Origin: a candidate division KSB1 bacterium
GTDB taxonomy: Bacteria > Zhuqueibacterota > Zhuqueibacteria > Residuimicrobiales > Krinioviventaceae
Reading direction: 5' to 3'
NCBI GenBank assembly: GCA_034505495.1
Contig: JAPDQV010000002.1
Span: 182,820 to 214,947 of the forward strand
Length of the DNA stretch: 32,128 nt
In this document: one piece after another, positions 23,457 to 31,190 of the stretch
Position numbering within the stretch: position 1 is the stretch's first letter
Layout: each line of letters begins with the position of its first letter
The notes under the pieces: generated by a model
Database searches by the model: none
Told to the model about the DNA's origin: nothing
The model's input: only the letters and a program-made list of their open reading frames with translations
Position numbers and translations under genes: made by a program

Positions 23457-24731
23457 TTAGGCGATGACCATCGGAAGCTGTTTAAACCGTTTCAGCGCCT
23501 TTTGAAACGTTTTGTCATCACGCCATTCTTCGTAATAGGCTGCGATCCGTTTTTCGAAGCGGGAGACGGGAAAGTTGCTGCCCGGGCAGGTTTTATCGGC
23601 AACCGCCCGATGCGGAAGAATGACCTTAAAGTCCAAAGGGATTTTGTAGAGAAGGCACCAGAGTGCAATGACTCTGGCACCGGCTTCGAGTTGCGGCTCC
23701 GAAGGTGTAGTAGGCCCGTATCTGCCGTCAAAATTGGAGAAAGGCAGGGCCGGACCGGTTTCGAAATTGCCTTGAAATGCCAACCCGAGCGAACGCTGAT
23801 TATAGCCGAGCGCATGATTGCCGATTCGATCCCATCGGCACAAGACGCGGATCGTACCGTCGCGAAAAACCACGCAATGATAGCCGGTGAGCCAGCCTTT
23901 ATCGTCGAATACACGCACCAAGTCTGCAAAGGAAGCCTGTGCATGCAGACAAGTATGATGATAGATGATCCTATCCGGCGGCTGTTCGCGCAGGTGCGTA
24001 TGCTCGAGCCGCTCCGGCCGATCGCCGCCGTCGTAGACAAAGCCGACGATCTCTTCAATAGACGGCGACAGCGAAAGGCGGGAAATCGGCTGTTCCTCCG
24101 GTCTCGCTATGACCGCTTGCGGCGCCGACTCGCTTTGCGCCTCAGGTAATGCTTTGAGTGCGGCAATGCGGCGCGTCAGGAGATATTTCATAAGAAAGTG
24201 GATCGGCTTGCTGCCTGAACCGATCAGCACACCAAGTAACAGGTATTCCCAGAAACGCGGCGCCAAATCCGCGCTCATCGCTTCGACGCGGATAAGACGC
24301 AGAAAGGAAAGCCGCCAATAATAACAGCCGGCCAGGCCGATGAATATGCCGAAAAGATGGCACCAGAACTCTTTGCGCACTTTGAGGGCATCCGGCGGCG
24401 TCGGCGGTTGAAGGCGTAGAATCGGCTCGCTGCGCGGCGAAACGGCAGGATGGAAGGGAATTTCCGCCCCGCCGTCGGCCAGCCGAATCGAGGAGCGCAG
24501 GAGAGCACTCTCCTCATCCGCCCGACGCAGCAGCGCCAAGCGATCCGCCAAATCCTTCGGAGTTTTGGGAGACATGAGGCGGCGCAGGATCTCGAATCTG
24601 TCCATCAAGACCGCCAATACCGCCAACAGACGCTCGATGAAAAACGAAAACGCCAGCAGAATGCCCAACGTTGCCATCAGATGCGTCAAAGGGATGAGTT
24701 GTTCGCTTGATTCACCCGCAGAGAGAGGCAT
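23457..24731 (-). CDS. Membrane-anchored N-acetylmuramoyl-L-alanine amidase (PGRP/amidase_2 type)
   Basis: The 424-residue product starts at ATG 24731 behind GGAGACGTT. Residues about 15-42 form a membrane helix with FFIERL, and about 122-178 hold two more hydrophobic segments ending in GSGSKPIH. A linker (about 190-245) leads to an amidase_2/PGRP domain (about 250-405). Candidate Zn ligands are His258/His259 (RIIYHHT), His374 (ILPHR) and Cys382 (DKTCPGSNFP), and LGLAFQGNF and YHCVVFRDG are family landmarks. Such enzymes cut the amide bond between MurNAc and the stem peptide. Fusion to several membrane segments is unusual for soluble endolysins and autolysins. The gene leads the four-gene cassette. 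Which side of the membrane the domain faces cannot be decided by eye. Confidence 0.88.
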   Translation of the reverse strand: MPLSAGESSEQLIPLTHLMATLGILLAFSFFIERLLAVLAVLMDRFEILRRLMSPKTPKDLADRLALLRRADEESALLRSSIRLADGGAEIPFHPAVSPRSEPILRLQPPTPPDALKVRKEFWCHLFGIFIGLAGCYYWRLSFLRLIRVEAMSADLAPRFWEYLLLGVLIGSGSKPIHFLMKYLLTRRIAALKALPEAQSESAPQAVIARPEEQPISRLSLSPSIEEIVGFVYDGGDRPERLEHTHLREQPPDRIIYHHTCLHAQASFADLVRVFDDKGWLTGYHCVVFRDGTIRVLCRWDRIGNHALGYNQRSLGLAFQGNFETGPALPFSNFDGRYGPTTPSEPQLEAGARVIALWCLLYKIPLDFKVILPHRAVADKTCPGSNFPVSRFEKRIAAYYEEWRDDKTFQKALKRFKQLPMVIA

Positions 24732-24870
24732 AACGTCTCCTTTCCTTGGAAAGGGTTCTCAATCGGCTGGTTTTCCCCTAGGAGTGTGAACAGTCGCAGC
24801 CGGTGTTCGATGACCAGGCGACAAAAGCTTAAGAAAAAATATCCATCGATGCAATGAGAAAGATACAGAC

Positions 24871-24902
24871 GGCGGTTCCGTTTCCCGCCAACCGGAACCG
24901 CC
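24871..24902 (-). terminator. Hairpin downstream of the isomerase/epimerase gene
   Basis: GGCGGTTCCG (24871-24880) and CGGAACCGCC (24893-24902) form a perfect 10-base stem with a 12-base loop, just past the minus-strand stop at 24909. No strong T-run follows on the minus strand, so termination is likely but not certain. Confidence 0.55.
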
Positions 24903-24908
24903 CGCCTT

Positions 24909-25757
24909 TCAACTCAGCAGCTTGACGAGATTGCGGTAGCTCACCGCGATTTCGTCCAGAATATCTTTGTCCGCACGCGGCTGGTCCTGTTCAACAATGA
25001 ACCACTTGACGCCGATCTCATGAGCCTTCTTGATGACTTTGTCCATCGGAATGACGCCCTCGCCGACCGGCGCCAGTCGCTTTTGCTCGTCCAAGTCCTT
25101 CATATGCAGGAGGATGATGCGGTCCGCCCAGCGGTCCATCAGCTCGACCGGGTCGACGCCGGCATTGAACGCCCAGGCAACATCCAGCTCCGCCTTGACC
25201 AGCTCGGGGTCTGCCGTGCTGAACAGTACATCCCAAAGAGTACGCTCGCCGTCGATCTTGGCGAACTCGAAGCTGTGATTATGATAGCAGAGCTGAAGGC
25301 CGCGCTGTCGCGCTTTCTCGCCGATTTCTGACAGAGATTGTGCGAATTTCTTTACTTCTTCGACGCCGCCGCTGCGGCCCATGCCGGGCATCATCGGCAC
25401 CACGACAAACCGGTTGCCGATCGCCTGATTGAATTCCAGCACGGCGTCCGTATTCTTGACCAGTCCGTCATAGCCCTCATGCGTACCGCAGACCGTCACC
25501 CCTAAAGGCTTCAGAACCTCCGTCAGCTCAGCAGCGTTCAGTCCGCCGTAACCAGCGAACTCAAAATGCCGATAGCCGATCTCGGCCACCTTTTTCAATC
25601 CTTCCTTAAAGTCTTTGCCCAACACGGTGCGCACGCTGTAAAGTTGAATGCCGATCGGCAGATCGGCGGTCTCTCCGGCTTTAAGGCCGACTGTCGCCGC
25701 AGCGCTCAACGCCGCCAGTCTGCCGACGAATTCCCGACGCGTTAAATCATTCTCCAT
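24909..25757 (-). CDS. Tat-signal sugar isomerase/epimerase-like TIM-barrel protein
   Basis: The 282-residue product starts at ATG 25757 (MENDLTRREFVGRL), because the twin-arginine motif TRREF followed by a hydrophobic Ala-rich stretch (LAALSAAATVG) gives a Tat signal; longer forms would bury it. The body matches the xylose isomerase-like/AP endonuclease 2 fold: IQLYSVR, YRHFEFAGYGGL, LCYHNHSFEF, VKAELDVAWAF, LLHMKDLD and WFIVEQDQPRAD. The His, Glu and Asp residues in these blocks usually bind a divalent metal. Relatives are annotated as sugar phosphate isomerase/epimerase or hydroxypyruvate isomerase. Predicted export suggests a periplasmic sugar substrate rather than a phosphorylated one. 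It lies downstream of the GH5 lipoprotein gene, with the GH5 coding end 53 bases before this start. Confidence 0.85.
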   Translation of the reverse strand: MENDLTRREFVGRLAALSAAATVGLKAGETADLPIGIQLYSVRTVLGKDFKEGLKKVAEIGYRHFEFAGYGGLNAAELTEVLKPLGVTVCGTHEGYDGLVKNTDAVLEFNQAIGNRFVVVPMMPGMGRSGGVEEVKKFAQSLSEIGEKARQRGLQLCYHNHSFEFAKIDGERTLWDVLFSTADPELVKAELDVAWAFNAGVDPVELMDRWADRIILLHMKDLDEQKRLAPVGEGVIPMDKVIKKAHEIGVKWFIVEQDQPRADKDILDEIAVSYRNLVKLLS

Positions 25758-25810
25758 ATTCCTTCGCTCTCCCTTTTTGTGAGGATTGTATAGATCACGG
25801 CATCCGCGCC

Positions 25811-26881
25811 TTATGAGGGCATCAAAGCCTTGAGCAGCAGCGGACGCCATGCGTTTTTGTCACGATCGTAGGCGCCGAATCCCGCGCCGAATTCCCAATA
25901 AGTCCACGAAATGCCCAGCCGTTCCGCCGTCCGCGCCACAAAGTCGGTCCAACGATAGCGCGAGTTGTCGTCGGCTTTGTAGTAGGCGCCGAATTCGCCC
26001 ATATAGAGCGGCCGATTGTGGTTGCGACCCCAAGCGGCTGCGGCTTCAAAAGGATCGGTAATCGCCTTGCGTTCAGCAGCCGACCCCGTCCACTTGGTGC
26101 CCAGCCAATTCATGGCCTCGCTGCCTGCCCATTCGGCCCCTTGATGCGTAAATTGAAAGGGATCATAGAAATGAAAGGTGGCGATGATGCCGCGATCCTC
26201 CTCGGGCAGCTCCAGGGTGTTCAGCATGCGGATGCTGTTCCACTGCACCGGCCCGATGATTACCATCCGGTAAGGATTCGTCACGCGGATGATTCTGAGG
26301 ACATCCGCGGCCATTTTATTCCAGATTTGAGGGGCGCTGTTAAAAGCGCCGTGCGGCTCATTCAAAATTTCGAAATAGACCTCATCAGGATAATTTTTAT
26401 AGCGATCGGCGATCTGCCGCCAGAGCGCCTCCAGCCACAGTTGGTTGCCGGCAGGGTTCTCGTTCAATGCATCGAAATGGTGGTTGTTCAGAATCACGAC
26501 GAGGCCGTTTTTCAAGGCTTCCTGCACGACATGATCGACGCGCTGGAAAAAGGCCTCGTCAATGAGAAACGGCGGCGCCGGCATCGAATGCGCCGACCAG
26601 GTCACCGGCAGGCGAACCGATGTAAATCCCGCTTCGGCAATAATGCGGAAATACTCGTCCTTTATGACCATCCCCCATTCGCCTTCATAGTTGGCCTCCA
26701 GCGCATTGCCCATATTGAAGCCGCGGCCGATCTTGGCGTTCATAGCAAAGGCATCGAGCGGCTGCGTTGACGGCGGAGCGAACGGCCAGGGCTGTTCGGG
26801 CGGCGCCTTGGGTTCACTGCTGCTTTTGCTGCAGCAAAAAATCGTCACCAACGCGATAGGCAAAAGCATCCAGCTTCTCAT
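25811..26881 (-). CDS. GH5 cellulase-family lipoprotein
   Basis: The 356-residue product begins MRSWMLLPIALVTIFCC, a lipoprotein signal with Cys16 or Cys17 lipidated. A Pro-rich linker (EPKAPPEQPWPFAPP) leads to a GH5 TIM barrel with GRGFNMGNALEA (start of the barrel), VRLPVTW, ILNNHHFD, YFEILNEPHG (acid/base Glu175), FHFYDPFQFTHQGAEW and LYMGEFGAYY (nucleophile Glu296). It lacks the extra binding and sorting domains of the two tandem GH5 genes, and its N-terminus is anchored instead. It shares the FHFYDP-x-x-FT-x-QGA block with them, so it is probably a related subfamily. It likely acts on oligosaccharides at the membrane or surface, downstream of the secreted GH5 enzymes. Co-transcription with the following isomerase-like gene is probable. 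Confidence 0.92.
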   Translation of the reverse strand: MRSWMLLPIALVTIFCCSKSSSEPKAPPEQPWPFAPPSTQPLDAFAMNAKIGRGFNMGNALEANYEGEWGMVIKDEYFRIIAEAGFTSVRLPVTWSAHSMPAPPFLIDEAFFQRVDHVVQEALKNGLVVILNNHHFDALNENPAGNQLWLEALWRQIADRYKNYPDEVYFEILNEPHGAFNSAPQIWNKMAADVLRIIRVTNPYRMVIIGPVQWNSIRMLNTLELPEEDRGIIATFHFYDPFQFTHQGAEWAGSEAMNWLGTKWTGSAAERKAITDPFEAAAAWGRNHNRPLYMGEFGAYYKADDNSRYRWTDFVARTAERLGISWTYWEFGAGFGAYDRDKNAWRPLLLKALMPS

Positions 26882-26962
26882 AGGCTCTCCAAAATGACAA
26901 CCGTCAATACTAATCGGCTAATTTTAGCGATTTTTGCTGCTATTTCAAATGCCTTGTTTAAA

Positions 26963-27739
26963 TCAAAAAGAGACGGTAAAGACAATCGACTGGGGAAAAG
27001 AATTAAGTGAAAGCGAAGACGTTTTTTTATGGACGTAAGGGATCGCATACCCGACGGCGCTGCCGACTACGGCGGCGGCCAGCACATCGCTGGGAAAATG
27101 TTTGCCGGCAGTTACCCGCCAGACGCCTACAGCCGAGGCGAGAGTCAAGGTTCCGCCCCAGATAACCGGCCTCAGACGCGAATCGGGATGATAGTCTTCA
27201 TAGACTTTGGCGCTAAAGACGGCTGCCGCGAAGGCAGCCGATGTATGGCCCGAAAAAAAAGATTTCCGCGCATCTCGCGGCAGCTGTTCGGCGCGAGTTG
27301 GATCAATAGAGTAAGCGTAAGGCCGGACTCTTTTGACCGTCACTTTGGTGATTTCTGTCAATGCACCGACCGTAAACAGAGTCTGGGCATACATTGCCGC
27401 GATTTTCCCGCCGTCGCGGGACGGCCGATCGTCAAAAGCAAAAGCTGCCGGCAGCAGCAAGGCGACGCGCAGCCCCCAATCGCTGAGCTTTTGGCTGGTT
27501 TCGGAAAAGTGGGCGATTGCCGGTCGATCGAACGCATTGACGGATTCTTTTGACAAGTTTGCGATTTCCGTCGGGGTAAAAGGCTCGATGCGCCGATCCA
27601 GGACGGAGGCTATCCCTCCGATCACGGCGGCGCCGGCCAGGATCGAGCCGTCGGACCAAGAGAGCGGACGATAAGGCGAATCGGCTTTACACGCGGCGGC
27701 CGAAAGCACGGCAACAAGCAGGAAGCAGGCTGTTTTCAT
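26963..27739 (-). CDS. PAP2-family phosphatase (secreted or membrane-bound)
   Basis: The 258-residue product has an N-terminal hydrophobic signal (MKTACFLLVAVLSAAACK), which ends in a lipobox-like sequence. All three PAP2 motifs are present: K132-x6-RP (KVTVKRVRPYAY), SFFSGHTS (160-167, with the acid His165), and R208-x5-H214-x3-D218 (WRVTAGKHFPSD). The final residues end in Phe (VFTVSF). Proteins of this family dephosphorylate lipid phosphates such as phosphatidic acid or undecaprenyl diphosphate. The soluble-like, signal-bearing form is common in Bacteroidota-like bacteria. The gene lies alone: 92 bases separate it from the thioesterase gene and 81 from the GH5 lipoprotein gene. No link to glycan use is implied by sequence. 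Confidence 0.9.
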   Translation of the reverse strand: MKTACFLLVAVLSAAACKADSPYRPLSWSDGSILAGAAVIGGIASVLDRRIEPFTPTEIANLSKESVNAFDRPAIAHFSETSQKLSDWGLRVALLLPAAFAFDDRPSRDGGKIAAMYAQTLFTVGALTEITKVTVKRVRPYAYSIDPTRAEQLPRDARKSFFSGHTSAAFAAAVFSAKVYEDYHPDSRLRPVIWGGTLTLASAVGVWRVTAGKHFPSDVLAAAVVGSAVGYAIPYVHKKTSSLSLNSFPQSIVFTVSF

Positions 27740-27831
27740 TATCTTTGGCGGAAGAGAGTTTGTAAAAGCTGCATAATGCTTGCTACATGAATGCGACCAA
27801 TTAAAACGATCATCTAAGGCAAGCCATGCTG

Positions 27832-28266
27832 TCAGAGATTGGACAGAGTATTTTTGAACGAATCCGGCAGCCTGCAGACGCGGCGGGACGCATAATCAAA
27901 GCCTGCGAGTTCGGTGGTTCCGAAAGCGACGAGGCGCTTCGAATTTAACTCGGTCAGCTCATAGGCAAGGCGGAACCGCACGCGGCCGATTTCCTGCGGC
28001 CATACGGCGCAGACAAGCCTTTCACCTAAAAACGCCTCGCTTTTGTATTGAACGAACGCCTCGGTCTGCGTAAGCGACACGCCCTCGCCGATGTCCTTTT
28101 CTGATAAACCAAGGGAGTGCAGGAATCTCACGCGCGCCTCATGAAAAAAAGACAGCACGCGATCGTTGGCCAAATGGCCGCCGTAGTTCAAGTCGGTCAC
28201 CCGCACTTCGATTTCGGTGACGAACCGCCGCTTTTGATCGCTAAATTCTGCGTGCTTGTCCCGCAT
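27832..28266 (-). CDS. Hotdog-fold acyl-CoA thioesterase (YbgC/4HBT-like)
   Basis: The 144-residue cytoplasmic protein shows the 4HBT hotdog pattern: EVRVTDLNYGGHLANDRVLSFFHEARVRFL (quoted in part; the NYGGHLAND portion is the active-site region with Asp and Asn), then a beta-sheet containing QYKSEAFLGERL and a FGTTELAGFD strand. Length is typical for the family. It hydrolyses an acyl-CoA or acyl-ACP thioester; the acyl group is unknown. The start codon lies a single base after the stop of the large secreted protein gene, so translation of the two is likely coupled. That pairing is unusual because the upstream product is secreted. The ribosome site in front is weak, which also suggests coupling. 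Confidence 0.85.
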   Translation of the reverse strand: MRDKHAEFSDQKRRFVTEIEVRVTDLNYGGHLANDRVLSFFHEARVRFLHSLGLSEKDIGEGVSLTQTEAFVQYKSEAFLGERLVCAVWPQEIGRVRFRLAYELTELNSKRLVAFGTTELAGFDYASRRVCRLPDSFKNTLSNL

Positions 28267-28267
28267 T

Positions 28268-30688
28268 TTATTGCACTTTGATCATCTTGCGCGTCGCTTG
28301 ATAGTCGCCGGCGCAGAGCTGGTACAGATAGACGCCGGTCGGCGCAGGACGACCCTGGTCGTCGAGCCCATCCCATGAAATACTGAAATAGCCGGCCTGA
28401 ATCTCTTTGTCCTCCAGTGTGCGGATCTTGCGGCCTAAAAGGTCATATACCTGCAAAGTTAGCCGTCCCGTTACGCCCGCAGGAACTTCATAAGCAATGG
28501 TTGTCGAAGGATTGAAGGGATTCGGATAGTTCTGCAGCAGAGCAAAAGCGCGGGGCGCAGTCAGCACGATGCCGACTATACCGCTGTACTCATAGGCGCC
28601 GTTCGTGTCGATCTGTTTAAGGCGATACTGCAGGGAGCCTATCGGCGGCGCATCGACGAACCTGTATTCCCGAGCTTCGGCGGTCGTTCCGACACCGGCA
28701 ACAAAGCCGATCTGCCGCCATTCGGTCTCATCGTTCATTCGTCGTTCCACGGCAAAGCCGAGGTTGTTCGTTTCGCTTTCGGTCCGCCATTTGAGTGCAA
28801 CCTGCCGAGAAGGCAAAAGCTCGGCGGTAAAGGCAGCCAGCTCCACAGGGGTCGTGCTTTCGACGGCCACATTAGACAAGCCCGAGGTATTTTTAGCCAA
28901 ATCCACGACATTGATGCGGAAATAATAGGTTGTTCCCGGAGCAAGTCCTGTGATGATGCACGTTTGCGTGGTTCCCGGAATACCGGGCGGCGGCGGTGCC
29001 TGCAGCGTATTTGCGTTTGACCACCACTCCCAATCGGTGCCGCCGGGCGGATCGTTCGGCGGTATGGTGCTGTAACGGATGACATAGTACCAGGCGGGAC
29101 CGCCGGAATAGCCGTTGTCTCCCGGTGCGGTCCACGCCAACGTCACGGTGGTTTCGCTGCGGTCGATGACCCGCAGATCGACGATGCGCCCGGGCGGAAT
29201 GTTGTCGACCGGCGCGCTATAATTTTGCCCTGTAATGCTGACCGTCATCGGCTGGATGTATTTGTTGTAGAAGGCCTGCATTTCCGCGCGCGTCATGTTT
29301 TGCGGCAGGTAGTAGCTTCGGAAGCGCATGTCGATGCTGAAAACAGGCTCGGCCGCGGTTTTTTTCCAATCATAGATTTGCAGGCCTGCATCGCCGTAAA
29401 CCGGAACGCTGTTATCGGGAAAACTGTTTTTGAGATCAAAATAATAGAGAGCCGGCGAGCGGTTGGGCGCGATCCGCGTCCCGCGGAGAGTGGTAAAAGT
29501 GATGATCGAAGCGTTGCGAAAAGTTGTCGCGGTTCTGCCCGAAAAGCCGTACCAGTGGTTTCCCGGCCAATCAGCGGTGCCGAGCAGCTTTTTGTAGATG
29601 ACGTTCACCGGCGAACCATTGACCAGAGTGTCGGAGGCCCCGGCGTCACTGACAAAATTATTGCCGAAAAAGAAAATGTTCATGGCGCTGGTATTGAACG
29701 CTTCGCTGAAAGAAAGATATTCGGTTTCCAAGGTTTTGATGGCGTCGCCGGCCAGGTTGAGAGAAAAAGCCGGCTCGAATTCGGAATAGTGAGGGTAATA
29801 AAAAGTTGTTATCGGAACTCGTGATGTATCGTCAAGGTTGGCCAAGTTATTATAGAATCGAATACCCATTACATGACGACGCAAAACACGAATGGGCCCT
29901 GGCTTTACCAACAACCTGCTTTGGTCATGGAAAGCTGTCGTTTTAATGGTAATATTGATGAAAGTATAGGTTAGCGTAATATTGTAATCCTTCATTTTTT
30001 CCCAAAAATGGATGTTGCTGCCAGTGGCGGTTACATTGTTCCCCTGGTAGGTCACCTGAACAGACAGCTTTTTGATGACGCCGCGGACACGCCAATTCTC
30101 CAATATATCTACATTATTGCCTACGATGGCCAGCGAATCCGGAAATCCGGAAGCGACTTCGGAATGGTGGGCTATGCCGTAAGTCAAACCGTAAACACGA
30201 TCGTTTTTGTATGTTATGTATGAGACATCACTCTTCGGCAGGGTAGGGGAGTAAAAGATATAGGCGTAACCCGATTCGCCGGTTTGAAGATCGGTACAAT
30301 TGATTTCGTATCGCGGAAAGAGTTTGGACGTTTCGTCGTTGGGCCATGCGGTCAGATCGGGAGCCTTGTCCTTCAAGTCCTTCGCCATGAACACGATCTC
30401 GTCCAAGGCGGTCAATTTACCATCCCCCCACCAATCTATCTCTTTGGCTTGAGGCGTCCCCTCTTTTTCTCTAAACTCATCGACCTGAAAAGGAATCGGC
30501 GACCAGGAAGAAGAAGCTTGATCGTAAACGAATACGCGCACCCCGTCGATCGTCTTGGACAGAAAACCGCCGCATTCCGCGCCGTGAACGGTTACAATTT
30601 CCATTGGCTTGTTGACGGCTGCCCGGGCTGTGTACAATCCGAACCCCGCCGTAAAAATGATGCAGCAGAACAAAATCTTTGTTTTCAT
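28268..30688 (-). CDS. Large secreted protein with fibronectin type III domains and sorting domain
   Basis: The 806-residue product has a signal peptide (MKTKILFCCIIFTAGFG...ARAA). Residues about 28-480 are an unrecognised beta-rich domain (VHGAECGGFLSKTIDG, SPIPFQVDEFREKEG, GDGKLTALDEIVFMA, GDAGLQIYDWKKT). A fibronectin type III domain follows (about 487-605, RIVDLRVIDRSETTVTLAW, LAPGTTYYFRI), then a second Fn3-like domain common before type IX sorting modules (VALKWRTESETNNLGFAVER, about 620-715). The C-terminus is a sorting module (QNYPNPFNPSTTIAY, VYDLLGRKIRTL, APTGVYLYQL, KMIKVQ). It is likely a surface or extracellular protein. An enzymatic role for the N-terminal domain is unknown. The start is at ATG 30688 with AGGTGG upstream. 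Confidence 0.88.
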   Translation of the reverse strand: MKTKILFCCIIFTAGFGLYTARAAVNKPMEIVTVHGAECGGFLSKTIDGVRVFVYDQASSSWSPIPFQVDEFREKEGTPQAKEIDWWGDGKLTALDEIVFMAKDLKDKAPDLTAWPNDETSKLFPRYEINCTDLQTGESGYAYIFYSPTLPKSDVSYITYKNDRVYGLTYGIAHHSEVASGFPDSLAIVGNNVDILENWRVRGVIKKLSVQVTYQGNNVTATGSNIHFWEKMKDYNITLTYTFINITIKTTAFHDQSRLLVKPGPIRVLRRHVMGIRFYNNLANLDDTSRVPITTFYYPHYSEFEPAFSLNLAGDAIKTLETEYLSFSEAFNTSAMNIFFFGNNFVSDAGASDTLVNGSPVNVIYKKLLGTADWPGNHWYGFSGRTATTFRNASIITFTTLRGTRIAPNRSPALYYFDLKNSFPDNSVPVYGDAGLQIYDWKKTAAEPVFSIDMRFRSYYLPQNMTRAEMQAFYNKYIQPMTVSITGQNYSAPVDNIPPGRIVDLRVIDRSETTVTLAWTAPGDNGYSGGPAWYYVIRYSTIPPNDPPGGTDWEWWSNANTLQAPPPPGIPGTTQTCIITGLAPGTTYYFRINVVDLAKNTSGLSNVAVESTTPVELAAFTAELLPSRQVALKWRTESETNNLGFAVERRMNDETEWRQIGFVAGVGTTAEAREYRFVDAPPIGSLQYRLKQIDTNGAYEYSGIVGIVLTAPRAFALLQNYPNPFNPSTTIAYEVPAGVTGRLTLQVYDLLGRKIRTLEDKEIQAGYFSISWDGLDDQGRPAPTGVYLYQLCAGDYQATRKMIKVQ

Positions 30689-30744
30689 AACGTACCCACC
30701 TATGAAAAGACCGTAAACGGCTAGCGTTTTCCCTCACGTCGCCG

Positions 30745-30774
30745 AAAAAATATGGGGCATCACTGCCCCATATT
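30745..30774 (-). terminator. Rho-independent terminator after the STAS gene
   Basis: AATATGGGGCA (30749-30759) and TGCCCCATATT (30764-30774) form an 11-base perfect stem with loop TCAC. On the minus strand it is followed by six T (30745-30750 complement). It lies 30 bases past the stop of the STAS-domain gene. Confidence 0.9.
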
Positions 30775-30803
30775 ACCGGTTGCTTGCTTTTTACTTTGAA
30801 AAA

Positions 30804-31145
30804 CTATTGATTGAAAGATGCTATCGCCTCTTCGACCGAATCATAGTGCTCAAAGGTGGTAATGATTTTTGTAATCATAAAAAGGCTTTTGACTTTTTCA
30901 GTTGCGCGGGCAACCTTCAATTCACCGCCGGCATTGCGCACGGTCGAAAGCGCGCTCATCAGCATGCCGATGCCTGAGCTGTTCATCCAGGTCACTCCGC
31001 CCAAATCTATGACCACCTTTTTTACGCCGTTGGCAACCAGTTCTTTAACTCTTTGGTGGATTTCAGTCGTCTCCGGCGCTCCCATCAGCTTGCCTTTTAA
31101 CTCTAAAATGGAAACTCCGGCCCGCATATCTTCCTTGAAAGCCAT
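30804..31145 (-). CDS. STAS-domain anti-sigma factor antagonist (SpoIIAA-like)
   Basis: The 113-residue protein begins at ATG 31145 behind the very strong site GAGGAGGAGAAGT. It shows the full STAS pattern: VSILELKGKLMG, VKKVVIDLGGVTWMNSSGIGML (quoted in part; the phosphorylation site is Ser56/Ser57) and an ELKVARATEKVKSLFMITK block. These proteins bind anti-sigma factor kinases when unphosphorylated and thereby free a sigma factor, or act in stressosome-like switches. No kinase or phosphatase gene is in the window. The upstream minus-strand gene ends 45 bases before this start, so the two may share a transcript. A strong terminator follows. Confidence 0.92.
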   Translation of the reverse strand: MAFKEDMRAGVSILELKGKLMGAPETTEIHQRVKELVANGVKKVVIDLGGVTWMNSSGIGMLMSALSTVRNAGGELKVARATEKVKSLFMITKIITTFEHYDSVEEAIASFNQ

Positions 31146-31190
31146 ACTTCTCCTCCTCTTTATGGTTTATTAAAAGTATCGCTTTTTTGA

